Shown here one piece after another: positions 22,980 through 32,961 of a stretch of DNA of 64,000 nt. The DNA is taken from NCBI RefSeq assembly GCF_000344685.1, contig NW_006920413.1, forward strand, positions 521,013 through 585,012. Direction: 5' to 3'. The stretch's first letter is position 1; each line of letters begins with the position of its first letter. This DNA is from Gloeophyllum trabeum ATCC 11539. Lineage: Eukaryota > Basidiomycota > Agaricomycetes > Gloeophyllales > Gloeophyllaceae. A model generated the notes under the pieces. That model saw only the letters and a program-made list of their open reading frames with translations, made no database searches and was not told where the DNA came from. The position numbers and the translations under genes were made by a program.

Positions 22980-24240
22980 TTATCGTTCTTAACTAGAGGG
23001 GATGGAGACTCCTTTCAGACATTGCCGACTAACACCAGTACGGGGGCCACAGCCAGGAGCCGAGGCATTGCGCCCTTATAAGGGATCCATGATCTACCGT
23101 TCCAGTGACTATTCCGCAGCCAAACAGTCCCCACAAATCAGCCAAAAGCCTACCATCCCGGTTTTCTACCCTGAAAGTGCGAGATGGGGCCAGTCCCCGA
23201 AACTGTGATATCGCTGGTGATTCGATGCGAAAGAACTGGCCACTCATCCCACCCGACAAACCGTACGACTTGGAGCTCCGGCGCATGCATCGAAAACTGG
23301 TTCTCAGACAAATCAACGTACTCCGTATCCTTGCCTGCTGGTCTAGACCACCGACAAAGACCTAACTTCCCTTTGCTCGGGGGGGAGAGTCTGTGTTGAA
23401 TGATGGACCAATGCAACGACCACAACACAAGGCGGACGACGTTGAAAAACGTCGAAAGTACTTCCGTGATACGCGCCTGCACTTCCGCGGCCTCACTGGT
23501 ATCGAGAGGGAAGTGATATTATGTCTGACATGCAAAGGCACAGGCGGCGCGTCGGAGAGGAACTCGAGGGCTTATAGTGTCCTCAAATCGTCTTCAGGCG
23601 TCAGACAACCATACTTGCCAATGATATCCCAAGTTGAAAAAGTTAGGTTAGGAAGTCGTACCAGTTGAAAAGTTGTGCTGAGGGACAACGGCCTATAGCC
23701 ATGCCTACGTATCCTCATGATCAGGCCCGGTAGGGACGACAGCATTCACCTCCAGTTGTGCAGATCACTTTCATCAGCCAGATCCATCCCGGGACTCGAA
23801 GGGACTTGCCTTGCGAGGCAAGGGCTGACAGCACGTCGTCTGGTGCGGAATAGAATATCGTGTCCTCCAAGCATAAAACAATATGACAAGGGTAGGGATT
23901 GACTTGACAACATCTGCAAGCGGATCGAACAGCAAGGGAGTCTCGTCGGGGTCGAGGTCGGACACCAGGGTCCGGTGCAGGCGTATGAGCCCCTTAGTAC
24001 GGTCTGCGACGACAACTCGGTACAGGATCGGCAAGGCGAGGTCTCGCCAATGTTTGCAAACGAGTACTAATGAGCGCTCTCAGGTTGTAAGCATGCTTCA
24101 GGGCACAGAATTCCTCAGTTCGCGGAAGAGGAACAACCCATCGAAAAGGTCATACGACCGGGTCTGCAGCACTCCCGGAATATAGGTCGCGAAGAATGAG
24201 GCCACAGCTCAGGTGGGAGCGCTACGTCAACATTTCCTGC
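22980..24240 (-). pseudogene. decayed F-box/LRR-like paralogue
   Basis: Fragments in different minus-strand frames align in order with the intact F-box protein at 25303-26532: around 23950-24040 LYRVVVADRTKGLIRLHRT and LVSDLDPDETPLLFD, around 23900 SIPTLVILFYAWR, and at about 23110-23290 ISQFRGLAPSRTFRVENRD followed by GRLLADLWGL. The intact gene has the matching phrases YRIVVAEGTEGLQRLHRT and ARSRTFRVEDTDGRLLSDL. Frame changes and stops between the fragments show the copy is broken. It is tandem to the intact gene. Confidence 0.75.
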
Positions 24241-24454
24241 CGGTCCCCGCTCGGGATATACGGTTGAGGTCATTGTGGGATGACCAAATTAAAAGACCTG
24301 GGAGATGTGGCATTCAACAAGTGAGTCGAGATTACAAATCTTGTCTGTGGCACGATAGGGAAAGCTACAGCATCCATATGAGCCACTGTGGCCAGGGAAC
24401 AAAAACAAATGGGTGTATTACGTGCCTCACCTTCAAGTCAACTCAACGCGTTTT
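24241..24454. other. intergenic, nothing recognised
   Basis: Short gap between the F-box pseudogene and the outer end of the left inverted-repeat arm. Confidence 0.4.
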
Positions 24455-25302
24455 CGAGATCCAGTGTATCTCGTGACCAACTGTACTCGACGACTTATTT
24501 TTTGCACTGCAGTGATATGACCAGCAGCGTCACCGCGAAGTCCGTACTTCAACAGCCCATGACCGGGCTCTAAATGCACTCCATTCCGGAACACTGGCAA
24601 GTGGCATGGTATGCCATGGGAGTGATTCCGGGATGATGGCTGTTGCCACGAACGAATAGCAGCTCAGCAGACTTCTTCTGAAACCTCCCAGACACCACCC
24701 TTTCATGCGCTGTGCGACTTCTCTGGCGAAGCGTAAAGTGACTGGAGAATGTCTTCGCATTCAGCGGGTCTATCTTGTTTCTCCCTCATTCCTCCAGTGT
24801 CTCGGGCTCCGCATCCGCGATGCACATGGGCCAGGAACCCCTCAGTTTCGGAACTCTATAGTGAGCCCTCGCCGTTCATTTTCATCGGCTACTCGCAGGC
24901 AGTCTACCTAAGTGTGACATCTTTTCTTCACAATCAACAATACCACATAACATAGTCACTAGCTTACACCCAATAGATATGCAGTCTTTGCTGAAGTGGA
25001 GAAATGTGCATGGGGAATACTTGTGAGGACCTCGGTGCCAATACTAGGGACAGCGCATACCGGGTATGTCCGCAAGGAAATGATGAAATGGAGGGATGCT
25101 TTAGAGCAAAGACGGAATGGGCCATGCCAATGGGGAGGGAAATACTGGGGTAACTCGCAGTGCACTCGCACCCCATCCATGCGCTTCGTAGCACACTCAC
25201 GATAAAAACGTGCTTGAGTTGGGAGACCCTCGCCCTAGATAGTTGTAGCATGGCACATGGACGAAACAGGGAAACGAGACTCACCAACTTCTCTCGCATT
25301 CC

Positions 25303-26532
25303 CTACTTGAGGCCCAATAGGTCGGACAAAAGCCTGCCGTCCGTATCTTCTACCCTGAAAGTACGGGACCGTGCCAACTCTTGAAACCGAGACACCGTTT
25401 GAGGGGCCACAAGCGGAAGAGTTGACCATTCCTTCCAACCAATGAGGCGCACCACTCGCAGCTCTGGTGCACTGATGGAAAACAGTGTCTCAAAGAGATC
25501 CTCGTACTCCCTGTCACTGCTTCGCTCTGTTCTCCACGCGCTAAGGCCCAATTTCTGTATCATCGGGAGGGAGAGCGCACGGGGGAGAAAGCTCCAGTCT
25601 GGTGACCACATCACGAGGTGGACGAGGTTGGGTAATTTGCGAAGTAGCTCCTTGACATGCATCCTAACATCGATCTCCAGTGCCGGCACCAATAGTGAAG
25701 TGATATTATCACATATACTAGAAGGGACGTTGGGCAAGTGGGTCCGAAATTCTAGGGTTCGTAGTGCCGGCAATTCATCTTCCGGTGTCAGACGGCCTGC
25801 AGACTGAATGTCGCCCCAGGACGAGCATGTCAAGTGTGGAAGTCGCAAAGGAGGAAAGGATATCTGTTCGGGTAAATAAGGACCCCAGTCATGCCTAAGG
25901 ATTCTGAGGTTGGGCAGGGACGATAACATTTGCCTCCACTCCCCTACATCAGCAGCATCTTCACAGCCAGGTGTCCAATGAAGGACGCGGAGGGTCTCCC
26001 CTCGTGATGCCGTGGCCGACAGCACATCTTTCGAAGAGAGTAGTATGCTGTACTTGTTGTCCGACCATAAGTTGAATATGACGAGGGCAGGCATTGCATT
26101 GATTAGCTCTGCGAGTAGCTTCAAGTCGGGTGGTTGGGGGTCCCCTGGCGTAGCCAGAACACAGATGAATCTGCGGACACTTGCTCGGAGGGACGGGCCG
26201 ACGTCAGATGTCTGGAAGTCGGACACCAGGGTCCTGTGGAGGCGTTGAAGCCCCTCAGTGCCCTCTGCTACAACAATCCTATACAGGATCGGTGAGGCGA
26301 GTTCCCGCCAACGCCTGCATACGAGTGTCAAGGACTGCGCCGTGCTATTGGCTTGCTTTACAGCAGCGACTTCTTCGTCCTGCGGTAGAGGGATGACGCG
26401 CCCAAAAGGGTCATACGACTCGGACTGCAGCGCTCCAGGGACGTAGGCGGCAGCCTCGAAGATTTCAGTCCAAAGCTCGGGCGCGAGCGCCGTTATGTGG
26501 TTGTCACATCCGGGATCTGAAGTCGATGTCAT
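25303..26532 (-). CDS. F-box-like protein, intact left-arm copy
   Basis: Single exon, 409 aa, ATG at 26530-26532 and stop at 25303. The N-terminus ITALAPELWTEIFEAAAYV continues through a variable acidic loop to SLTLVCRRWRELASPILYR, the F-box-like fold that binds Skp1 in SCF ubiquitin ligases. The remaining 300 residues are leucine-rich with irregular repeats (LPNLRILRHDW, LPALRTLEFRTHLPNV, LPNLVHLVMWSPDW), probably an LRR-like substrate-binding surface. Such F-box families are greatly expanded in agaricomycetes. The right-arm twin is at 48515-49744, and three decayed relatives lie in the window (22980-24240, 40926-42130, 50540-51440). Confidence 0.85.
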   Translation of the reverse strand: MTSTSDPGCDNHITALAPELWTEIFEAAAYVPGALQSESYDPFGRVIPLPQDEEVAAVKQANSTAQSLTLVCRRWRELASPILYRIVVAEGTEGLQRLHRTLVSDFQTSDVGPSLRASVRRFICVLATPGDPQPPDLKLLAELINAMPALVIFNLWSDNKYSILLSSKDVLSATASRGETLRVLHWTPGCEDAADVGEWRQMLSSLPNLRILRHDWGPYLPEQISFPPLRLPHLTCSSWGDIQSAGRLTPEDELPALRTLEFRTHLPNVPSSICDNITSLLVPALEIDVRMHVKELLRKLPNLVHLVMWSPDWSFLPRALSLPMIQKLGLSAWRTERSSDREYEDLFETLFSISAPELRVVRLIGWKEWSTLPLVAPQTVSRFQELARSRTFRVEDTDGRLLSDLLGLK

Positions 26533-27723
26533 GGATGAGCAATGAATACCGGCGACGACGATCAGAGAACTGGAGAGATACGAAGGTTAGAATGCAAGGT
26601 TGTCACCTTGAATGCGACCAAGTTATATCGCCAGCGGTGGCAATACGATCAGAAAGTTAGACAGACGACAACAAATGGTTCCTTTGAGAGCGTGCCTCCC
26701 ATCGATGCACCCAAGGGGAGGAACACCTAAACGAGTGCAAAGGTGCCATCACGAACGCACTCCCGAATCTCAGGCGAGTGCCAAAGTGCAATCAATCAGG
26801 AACACACTCCCGATTCTCCGGCGGATGTGTGTTCCTTGAGGCCTGAAGAGTGTGATTGGGCTCTACTTACAGAGTGCGTTCAGCTTCCCGTACTGGCAGT
26901 GCTGAGGACGACCGTGTCACACAGCCACCCGGGGCGATTCGAGACCCATCGTGCACTACGTCTGAGAGAACACATTGCACCTCATGAAGATTGGGGTAAA
27001 GGAGAATTCGGTCAAGGTCTGGGTTGGGTAGATTCGCGTCAGCGTAGGTAGGTGGTTAGGGTACTGGACACGATATCTCCAAGGTACCGGTGGGTCGGGG
27101 GGCCTGGGCCGCCTGGCTGGTCAGGACGGGACGCCCCAGACACAGAGCCTCCAGTTCACGCTCGTGCGCTCTCTTGTTCATTAGGATGCGAGATCTCCGA
27201 GATGGCTCGGAGAGACAGTCACATATAGCCTGGCATAGCCACTATTCATGAGTGTCCAATCATCTGTCAATGTCGCACCAAAGAATGGTGTTGGGTGATA
27301 CTGCAGAGATTGGTAGGCGGAGAGGAGCCTTGGGGGCTGGACCGCATATACCGATTGTCTTCATGTTCACCCGAGGTGTCCATGAATGTGACCGCAAAAT
27401 TGGAGCAGCATCTGCCTGTGCCTGCTCCCGGTCCACAGCATCGCAGACATTGGTGGGTCCGAGACAAGTCTTGCGGGGTGGTCCACGCATGCGAGTCGTC
27501 CTTCATCTTCATCCAAGTGTCCATAAGCGTATCCGCAAAATCGCAGTTGTGGCTTTAGCTGTCTGCGCCTTCCCGCCGTCCCGCAGCACCCCAATTCGCG
27601 GCGGCGCTGGGCTCGAATGCAAGGCTGAGACAGGACACGTATGAGCGCCTCAAAGTCAACAGGATCCAGTATACCGGCGACACCAGAGTGCACCCCTAGG
27701 AGTCTGCACAATCGCGAAGCAGC
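26533..27723. other. intergenic between F-box and AFG1 genes, with a diverged tandem repeat and an empty transposon site
   Basis: No gene recognised. GTGATTG at 26852-26858 is the unoccupied target corresponding to the transposon at 47227-48188 in the right arm. About 27360-27560 holds two diverged copies of a roughly 140-bp unit (each with a GCGATTTTGCGG- or GATTTTGCGGTC-like word followed by a TGGACAC/TGGGCAC-type word when read on the minus strand), also present at about 46515-46745. Confidence 0.55.
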
Positions 27724-30542
27724 TCACCGCGATCCCGTACCCTCCCTCCCGCGATACGCTGCAACGCCCCTTCCCCACTCGCTCGCCTTCTCCCCCCAGT
27801 CCTCCCTGACTCCCCACACATGCTCCTCCTTCATCCGCGGCGCACTTGGACGCTCCCGCATCGCCATTGTCCGCTCATATGCCGCTTCGCCGGCAAAGTC
27901 GTCCTGAACATGTAGGGACGGTCGGGGTGAAGCCCGGGTGCCCACCGAAGCGCGATTATCTGGTCCAGCGGCGGTGTCTTCCCATTTCCGGGCGCTCAGC
28001 GGCAGCGGCGCCCACCGCTCCTCGCGCGCGTAGCTCGCGCTCGTCATCTCGACCAGGCGCGACAACGCGCGTCTGTACGCAAACTGCTCGTCCTGGCCTA
28101 TGCCGAAGAAATCACTACCGACCGTAAGCAAGTAAGTGAGAAAGGAACAACGCACCCGAGAAAATCGACAGCTTGTCCAAAGCCAGCGGCGTCCCGGGCG
28201 CCTGCGCTTCCCTTGCCTCCTCCATCCCGGGCTTATCATACATAGCCACATTCGGCCTGTACACCTCCCGCGTCTCNNNNNNNNNNNNNNNNNNNNNNNN
28301 NNNNNNNNNNNNNNNNNNNNNNNNNNNNNNNNNNNNNNNNNNNNNNNNNNNNNNNNNNNNNNNNNNNNNNNNNNNNNNNNNNNNNNNNNNNNNNNNNNNN
28401 NNNNNNNNNNNNNNNNNNNNNNNNNNNNNNNNNNNNNNNNNNNNNNNNNNNNNNNNNNNNNNNNNNNNNNNNNNNNNNNNNNNNNNNNNNNNNNNNNNNN
28501 NNNNNNNNNNNNNNNNNNNNNNNNNNNNNNNNNNNNNNNNNNNNNNNNNNNNNNNNNNNNNNNNNNNNNNNNNNNNNNNNNNNNNNNNNNNNNNNNNNNN
28601 NNNNNNNNNNNNNNNNNNNNNNNNNNNNNNNNNNNNNNNNNNNNNNNNNNNNNNNNNNNNNNNNNNNNNNNNNNNNNNNNNNNNNNNNNNNNNNNNNNNN
28701 NNNNNNNNNNNNNNNNNNNNNNNNNNNNNNNNNNNNNNNNNNNNNNNNNNNNNNNNNNNNNNNGCCTGCGCTTCCCTTGCCTCCTCCATCCCGGGCTTAT
28801 CATACATAGCCACATTCGGCCTGTACACCTCCCGCGTCTCTGCGACCGATTCCGCCATCAGCGGGTCCACGTCCACTTCCAGCTCTTTATCCTGCAGAGC
28901 GTCGGGGAAGAACAGCCGCTCGTGGTCCGCCTCCGCGAGACAGATGAGCCGGCAGCGCGCCTCGTAGAGCGCGTCGACGAGCGAGATGAAGCGGCGCGCT
29001 TGGTTCTTGGAGGAGAGCTTCAGGATGGGGAGGGCACTGATGGCGAGGGTGTGGTAGGTCGAGGCGAGGGTGAGGTAGTCGGCGGGGCCGAGGTCCTGCG
29101 CAAAACATAGTTATATGCGTATGCGGGTAGACGAAGACGGTATATCGGTGCATGGCATACCTGCTCGCACAGTTCGGAGAATGTGAATTTGCAGACGCCG
29201 TTGGATGTCCAAGGGACGTGCAGCGGTCGGCCGAAGACATACAGGGTCTCAGCCTTGGGTTCTTCCGTTCTCATAAGTGCGCGCATACACCGAGCTTGAT
29301 AAACGCCCCAAACTTACCTCCGTCTCCCACCACATCCCTCACCATCCTCTCAAACACCCCCACCTCCCCCCACCTCACCCAGCTCCTCAGACCCTCCCCC
29401 CTCCCCGCCCTCTCGCTCCTCCAATCCCGCTCCCCCTCCAAGCCGAGCACGAGCACGGGACACCTCACTTTCAACGCCTCGACAAACGGCTCCAGCCTCT
29501 CTCTCTGCACGCCATTCCTGTACAGATCCTCGGGCACCTTGTTGCTCGTGCCCACAACGACGCCGCCGAGGCGCCAGAACCACGCGAGCACGTCCGCCAG
29601 GAGGCTCGCGGAGGAGACGTCGAGCAGCTGGACCTCGTCGAAGAGGAGGAGCCAGTGCGTGAGCAGGAGGCGGCGCGCGATGACGAACGGGATGGTGGGC
29701 TCGAGGGAAGAGGCAGGAAAGAGGGAGGGCCGGCGGGTCCAATAGGTGGGCAGGGAGCCGGTTTGCACTAGGGAGCGCCAGCGCTCGCGGAGGGCGCGGG
29801 TCCAGGGGACATCTGGCGGCGGCTCGCTGTCTAGGGGCTGTTGCGAGCGCACCTGGGCCATGCGCCGCTGGGTTTCCTCCCACACGCCGCGGTAAATCTC
29901 GAGGACTAGTTGGCTGTAGTGTTTGCGGGCTTTGAATGACGTGGGTATGGTAGAGAACCAGAGGTCTGCGAGGAAGGTCTTGCCGGAGCCTGGTGGACCG
30001 GTGAGAAGGAGGCCCTGTGTGCAAACCTGTAAGATGAGCTGTGATCAGGAGAGGTTGGGACAGTACCTTCGGTGTTGTGAGAGCAGCTAGCTCTTCGGCG
30101 TGGCTCCTCACCCTCGTCAGGGCTTTGCTCTCGGACGGGGCTACCTCTTCTTCTTCATCGTGTCGCTTCCACCATTCCACCGGCCCATCTCTGCTCTTCC
30201 TCTCGGCCGAAAAATAGTGCGAAGCAATCGTAGGCGGCACATAATCCGCCAGCTCCTTCTGCAGCCTCCTAAGCTGACGATCCTCCAATCAAGCTGGGAT
30301 TTCCATGGTCGCATGATCAAACGTACCTGCATGACTACCCTAACCTGCTCCTCGTCGTACTTTATCTTCCCTAGCGTCACGAGTCCCCTGTACCGGTCAA
30401 GCAAGTCGACCTGCTGTGGCAGCATATTCGGCTCGGGTTCCTTGCTGTACAGCCGTCTGACTTGCGCGGATAGTCCACATTGACGCTTCAAGCATATGCG
30501 GCTGCGGCTGCATAGTTCGGAATGAAAGGCCCAGTGTTTCAT
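27724..30542 (-). CDS. AFG1: AFG1/LACE1-type mitochondrial ATPase, left-arm copy (exon 5 interrupted by an assembly gap)
   Basis: Exons 30542-30327, 30273-30067, 30026-29318, 29261-29161, 29095-28156 (containing the gap 28277-28763) and 28097-27724. Collapsing the 77-bp sequence repeated at the gap edges makes exon 5 376 nt and the whole frame 660 aa. The N-terminus is Arg-rich and lacks acidic residues after residue 8 (CSRSRICLKRQCGLSAQVRR), a likely mitochondrial presequence. Walker A is LLLTGPPGSGKTFLADLW and Walker B LLLFDEVQLLDVSSASLL; the sensor region is VVVGTSNKVPEDLYRNG, followed by the AFG1-specific ETLYVFGRPLHVP, FSELCEQDLGPADYLTLA and ARRFISLVDALYEARCRL. AFG1 proteins help degrade or assemble inner-membrane respiratory subunits. 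The C-terminal extension after FAYRRALSRLVEMTS is longer than usual. Confidence 0.88.
28277..28763. other. assembly gap (487 N) with 77-bp duplicated edges
   Basis: The 77 bases before the gap (28200-28276) are identical to the 77 bases after it (28764-28840). Removing the gap and one copy restores an exact AFG1 exon. The gap is therefore most likely an unmerged contig overlap, not missing sequence. Confidence 0.9.
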
Positions 30543-32108
30543 GAATCAGAGTCGAAGCCTGAGCTTGAGTCTGCGCTGTATTTTTCTGCACTTCCAAACT
30601 TCCGTTAGCCCAGACTTCACACAGGACTCGAACAGTGCCTACCCCCTAGCTACAGGTAGTCCGCGGAACGCACGGAGCCACACCGATGACACTGTCAATA
30701 CAAGAAGAACGCTGCTGCCAAACGATCGCTGGCCTCAATCGTATCAGTGTATCGAGATTGAGATAAGCTACTACATACCAGAAATGGTAAATCCCGATTC
30801 TCTTGGCGTGATGGAAGGGCTAATGGCCCCGCATTCGTACCATCATCGATGAAACGTGAAGCCACAACATGTGGCTGGGACAGCGTATACGTTTAGGGTG
30901 CGCGGTCTCTGACATGACCAGGTCCCATGCATATGTTTTTGCATGGAAGTACCCGACATTCTCCGTACTCCATGAAAGGATGCTTTACACACTTCCGCAG
31001 CCTGAAGGCCTGTAGATCCGTCCACATACACACGTATTTATAATGAAACAGCCGCTGAGAATTCCCTGTCAATACAACCAGCTGTAGTACCGCCTCCGGA
31101 CCATACCCGCTCCTGCTCCGATACTACCGGGTGCGCACTGTAGGGTAGCTAGCAACACTGCGCAGCGTCGTGACGCCTACCACGAGTCACTACAGCCAGT
31201 ACATACCTCATCAGTGCACAGCTACGAGAGCAACACTCCTTCCTTCCGGTGCAGGAGCCCGGAGGAGATAACTAAAAATCAGCGAGATCCCATTTACTCC
31301 ACAGCATGCTAGAAGTCCGGATTCCGCACCACTTATGATAATTCGCTCCCGCTATTCGAGCCGCCGGGAGCCTCCAGTGAGATGAGCCAGAGAAATACTC
31401 TACCTGGAGCAGATAATCTGCAGATAAACGAGCCGCTAGGCTTCCACCGGATACCACGAATTAAATGCCGGGGACCAGGTTCACAAGCGGGTGCGGGATC
31501 GGAGAAACTTGCCCCAACAAATATACCACAAATAACCTGCGATTTTGCCACCCACTCTACGCCAGCTCCCCACACACCCGAACCGCGGGTGTAATTGCTC
31601 CCTCAATGCGCGGGAACCGGGAAACACCATGCAGTAGTCGCGCACTAACACCGACGTCCAGCACCAGAGCACCCGAGCCTTCGCGAAGAACGGTACAAGC
31701 TCCTACTGCGACAAAGAGCGGAATGAGAGACCAGGAGCCGCGTGTCGAATTTCAGGCGAGCGGGGAGAAACCACGATCCTGCAGAAGTTGTGATGCTCCG
31801 CGATTAGGAGCGGATAGGAAGCGGCATCAGCTGTGATGAAAAGAGGATTGGAGCGTTGTATTGAGGTCGTATACCTATAGCGTCAAAAACGCGAGACATA
31901 GGGCCGCGTGGTGGATTTCAGGCGAGTGGAGAGAAACAAGGATTCTGTAGAAGTTGCAAACCTCCGCGATTAGGAGCGAAGAGGAAGCCATATAACTATA
32001 TCAGCTCCAAAGACTGCAGGGGATAAGAGAGTTATATTGGAGTCCTATACCCAGGTCATCGAATGAAGCCAATATCGCTGTAACGAGCCGCAGATTCAGA
32101 GATAATAT
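30543..32108. repeat. intergenic with a two-copy tandem repeat at about 31738-32052
   Basis: No gene recognised. Two diverged copies, about 31738-31873 and 31905-32052, share TTTCAGGCGAG, GAGAAAC, CTCCGCGATTAGGAGCG and a TTGAGGTCGTATACC/TTGGAGTCCTATACC ending. The inner end of the left inverted-repeat arm lies near 30815. Confidence 0.6.
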
Positions 32109-32477
32109 TCACCGCTCGTCCTTCGAGGGGAGGAGACAAATGCGAGAGAGATAACGAGCGCGATGTTGGGCTTGCGCAGATAGCGTCATCTGGTCTTCCA
32201 CATGGTTCTCGAAGAAAGACCAGATGACCAGGAGCGAAGTGCTTCTCGATATAACGCGTTGCGAGCACAAGCGACGGTACCGCCGCCTCGACAATGATCT
32301 TGTTCTAGAACGGTCCTTCGCACACGTCGTCCGGATATTGCTTTGATTGCCAGGCGATGGCCCGCCGGCCCCGCTGTCCTCGCGCTGGGAGTTTCCCAGT
32401 GATACTGAAGGCTTGGAGTGAGTGGATATCAGGGAGTTATCTTGCTGAACTTTACGCTTCCTTGTACCGCGACCCAT
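32109..32477 (-). CDS. small open frame of unknown function
   Basis: A 122-codon minus-strand frame with its own ATG (32475-32477) reads MGRGTRKRKVQQDNSLIS and later RSRTRSLSRRRYRRL. It is basic and low in hydrophobic residues. No family is recognised and no splice continuation is obvious. It could be a short exon, a fragment or chance. Confidence 0.25.
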   Translation of the reverse strand: MGRGTRKRKVQQDNSLISTHSKPSVSLGNSQREDSGAGGPSPGNQSNIRTTCAKDRSRTRSLSRRRYRRLCSQRVISRSTSLLVIWSFFENHVEDQMTLSAQAQHRARYLSRICLLPSKDER

Positions 32478-32961
32478 GGGGGATCCTTATGTCAGTGGGC
32501 CACGGCCAGGTGGTACTTTACCTTCTATAAGGCGAGACAAGGCTTCGGTACAGCAGGCGCTTCGCGAAGGACGGCGACTGACGTGTCGGCTATGCCCAAG
32601 AGTTGCTCCACAATAGCTGTGTGATGTAAGCACCCTTGAAAAATTAAAGCATGGAGCGTCAGACATGATGAGACGCGCAGACGGATTCACAGCACGGGCA
32701 CAGGAGACAGCGCAGCTGGGACAGTGGCAGAGAGGAGGCATAGAATGATAGATCACAGCAGCAGCACAGGCCTGCCAATCAGAGCGCGCTGTCAAAGAAG
32801 CGGCGGGCGACCGGACAAGGGAAGGGCGCCACCGCCACGAAGCAGTGACGTCACTGCTCGGCCGGCTCAGAAGCGTTCGGCGCGATGGCCGCGCCACAAC
32901 CCCACAACTCCTCAGGCCGCGAGCTGTCCTCGGCGGGGCGAGTGCAGGCGTCTGTCCGACC

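Larger units (their letters stand above)
24455..30815 (+). repeat. left arm of a large inverted repeat (partner 42735-50560)
   Basis: The arm matches the reverse complement of 42735-50560 gene for gene. The outer homology fades near 24455 (GTATCTCGTGACCAACTGTAC against 50560) and the inner near 30815 (TACCAGAAATGGTAAATCCC against about 42740-42765). It holds the F-box gene (25303-26532) and the AFG1-type gene (27724-30542). The two F-box proteins differ at roughly 13 of 409 residues. Homology is weaker at both edges than over the genes. Confidence 0.85.

Noticed and set aside
29350..30288. 312-codon minus-strand frame overlapping the AFG1 exons
   Set aside because: It is a shifted frame of exons 2-3; only the other frame contains Walker A, Walker B and the sensor motif.
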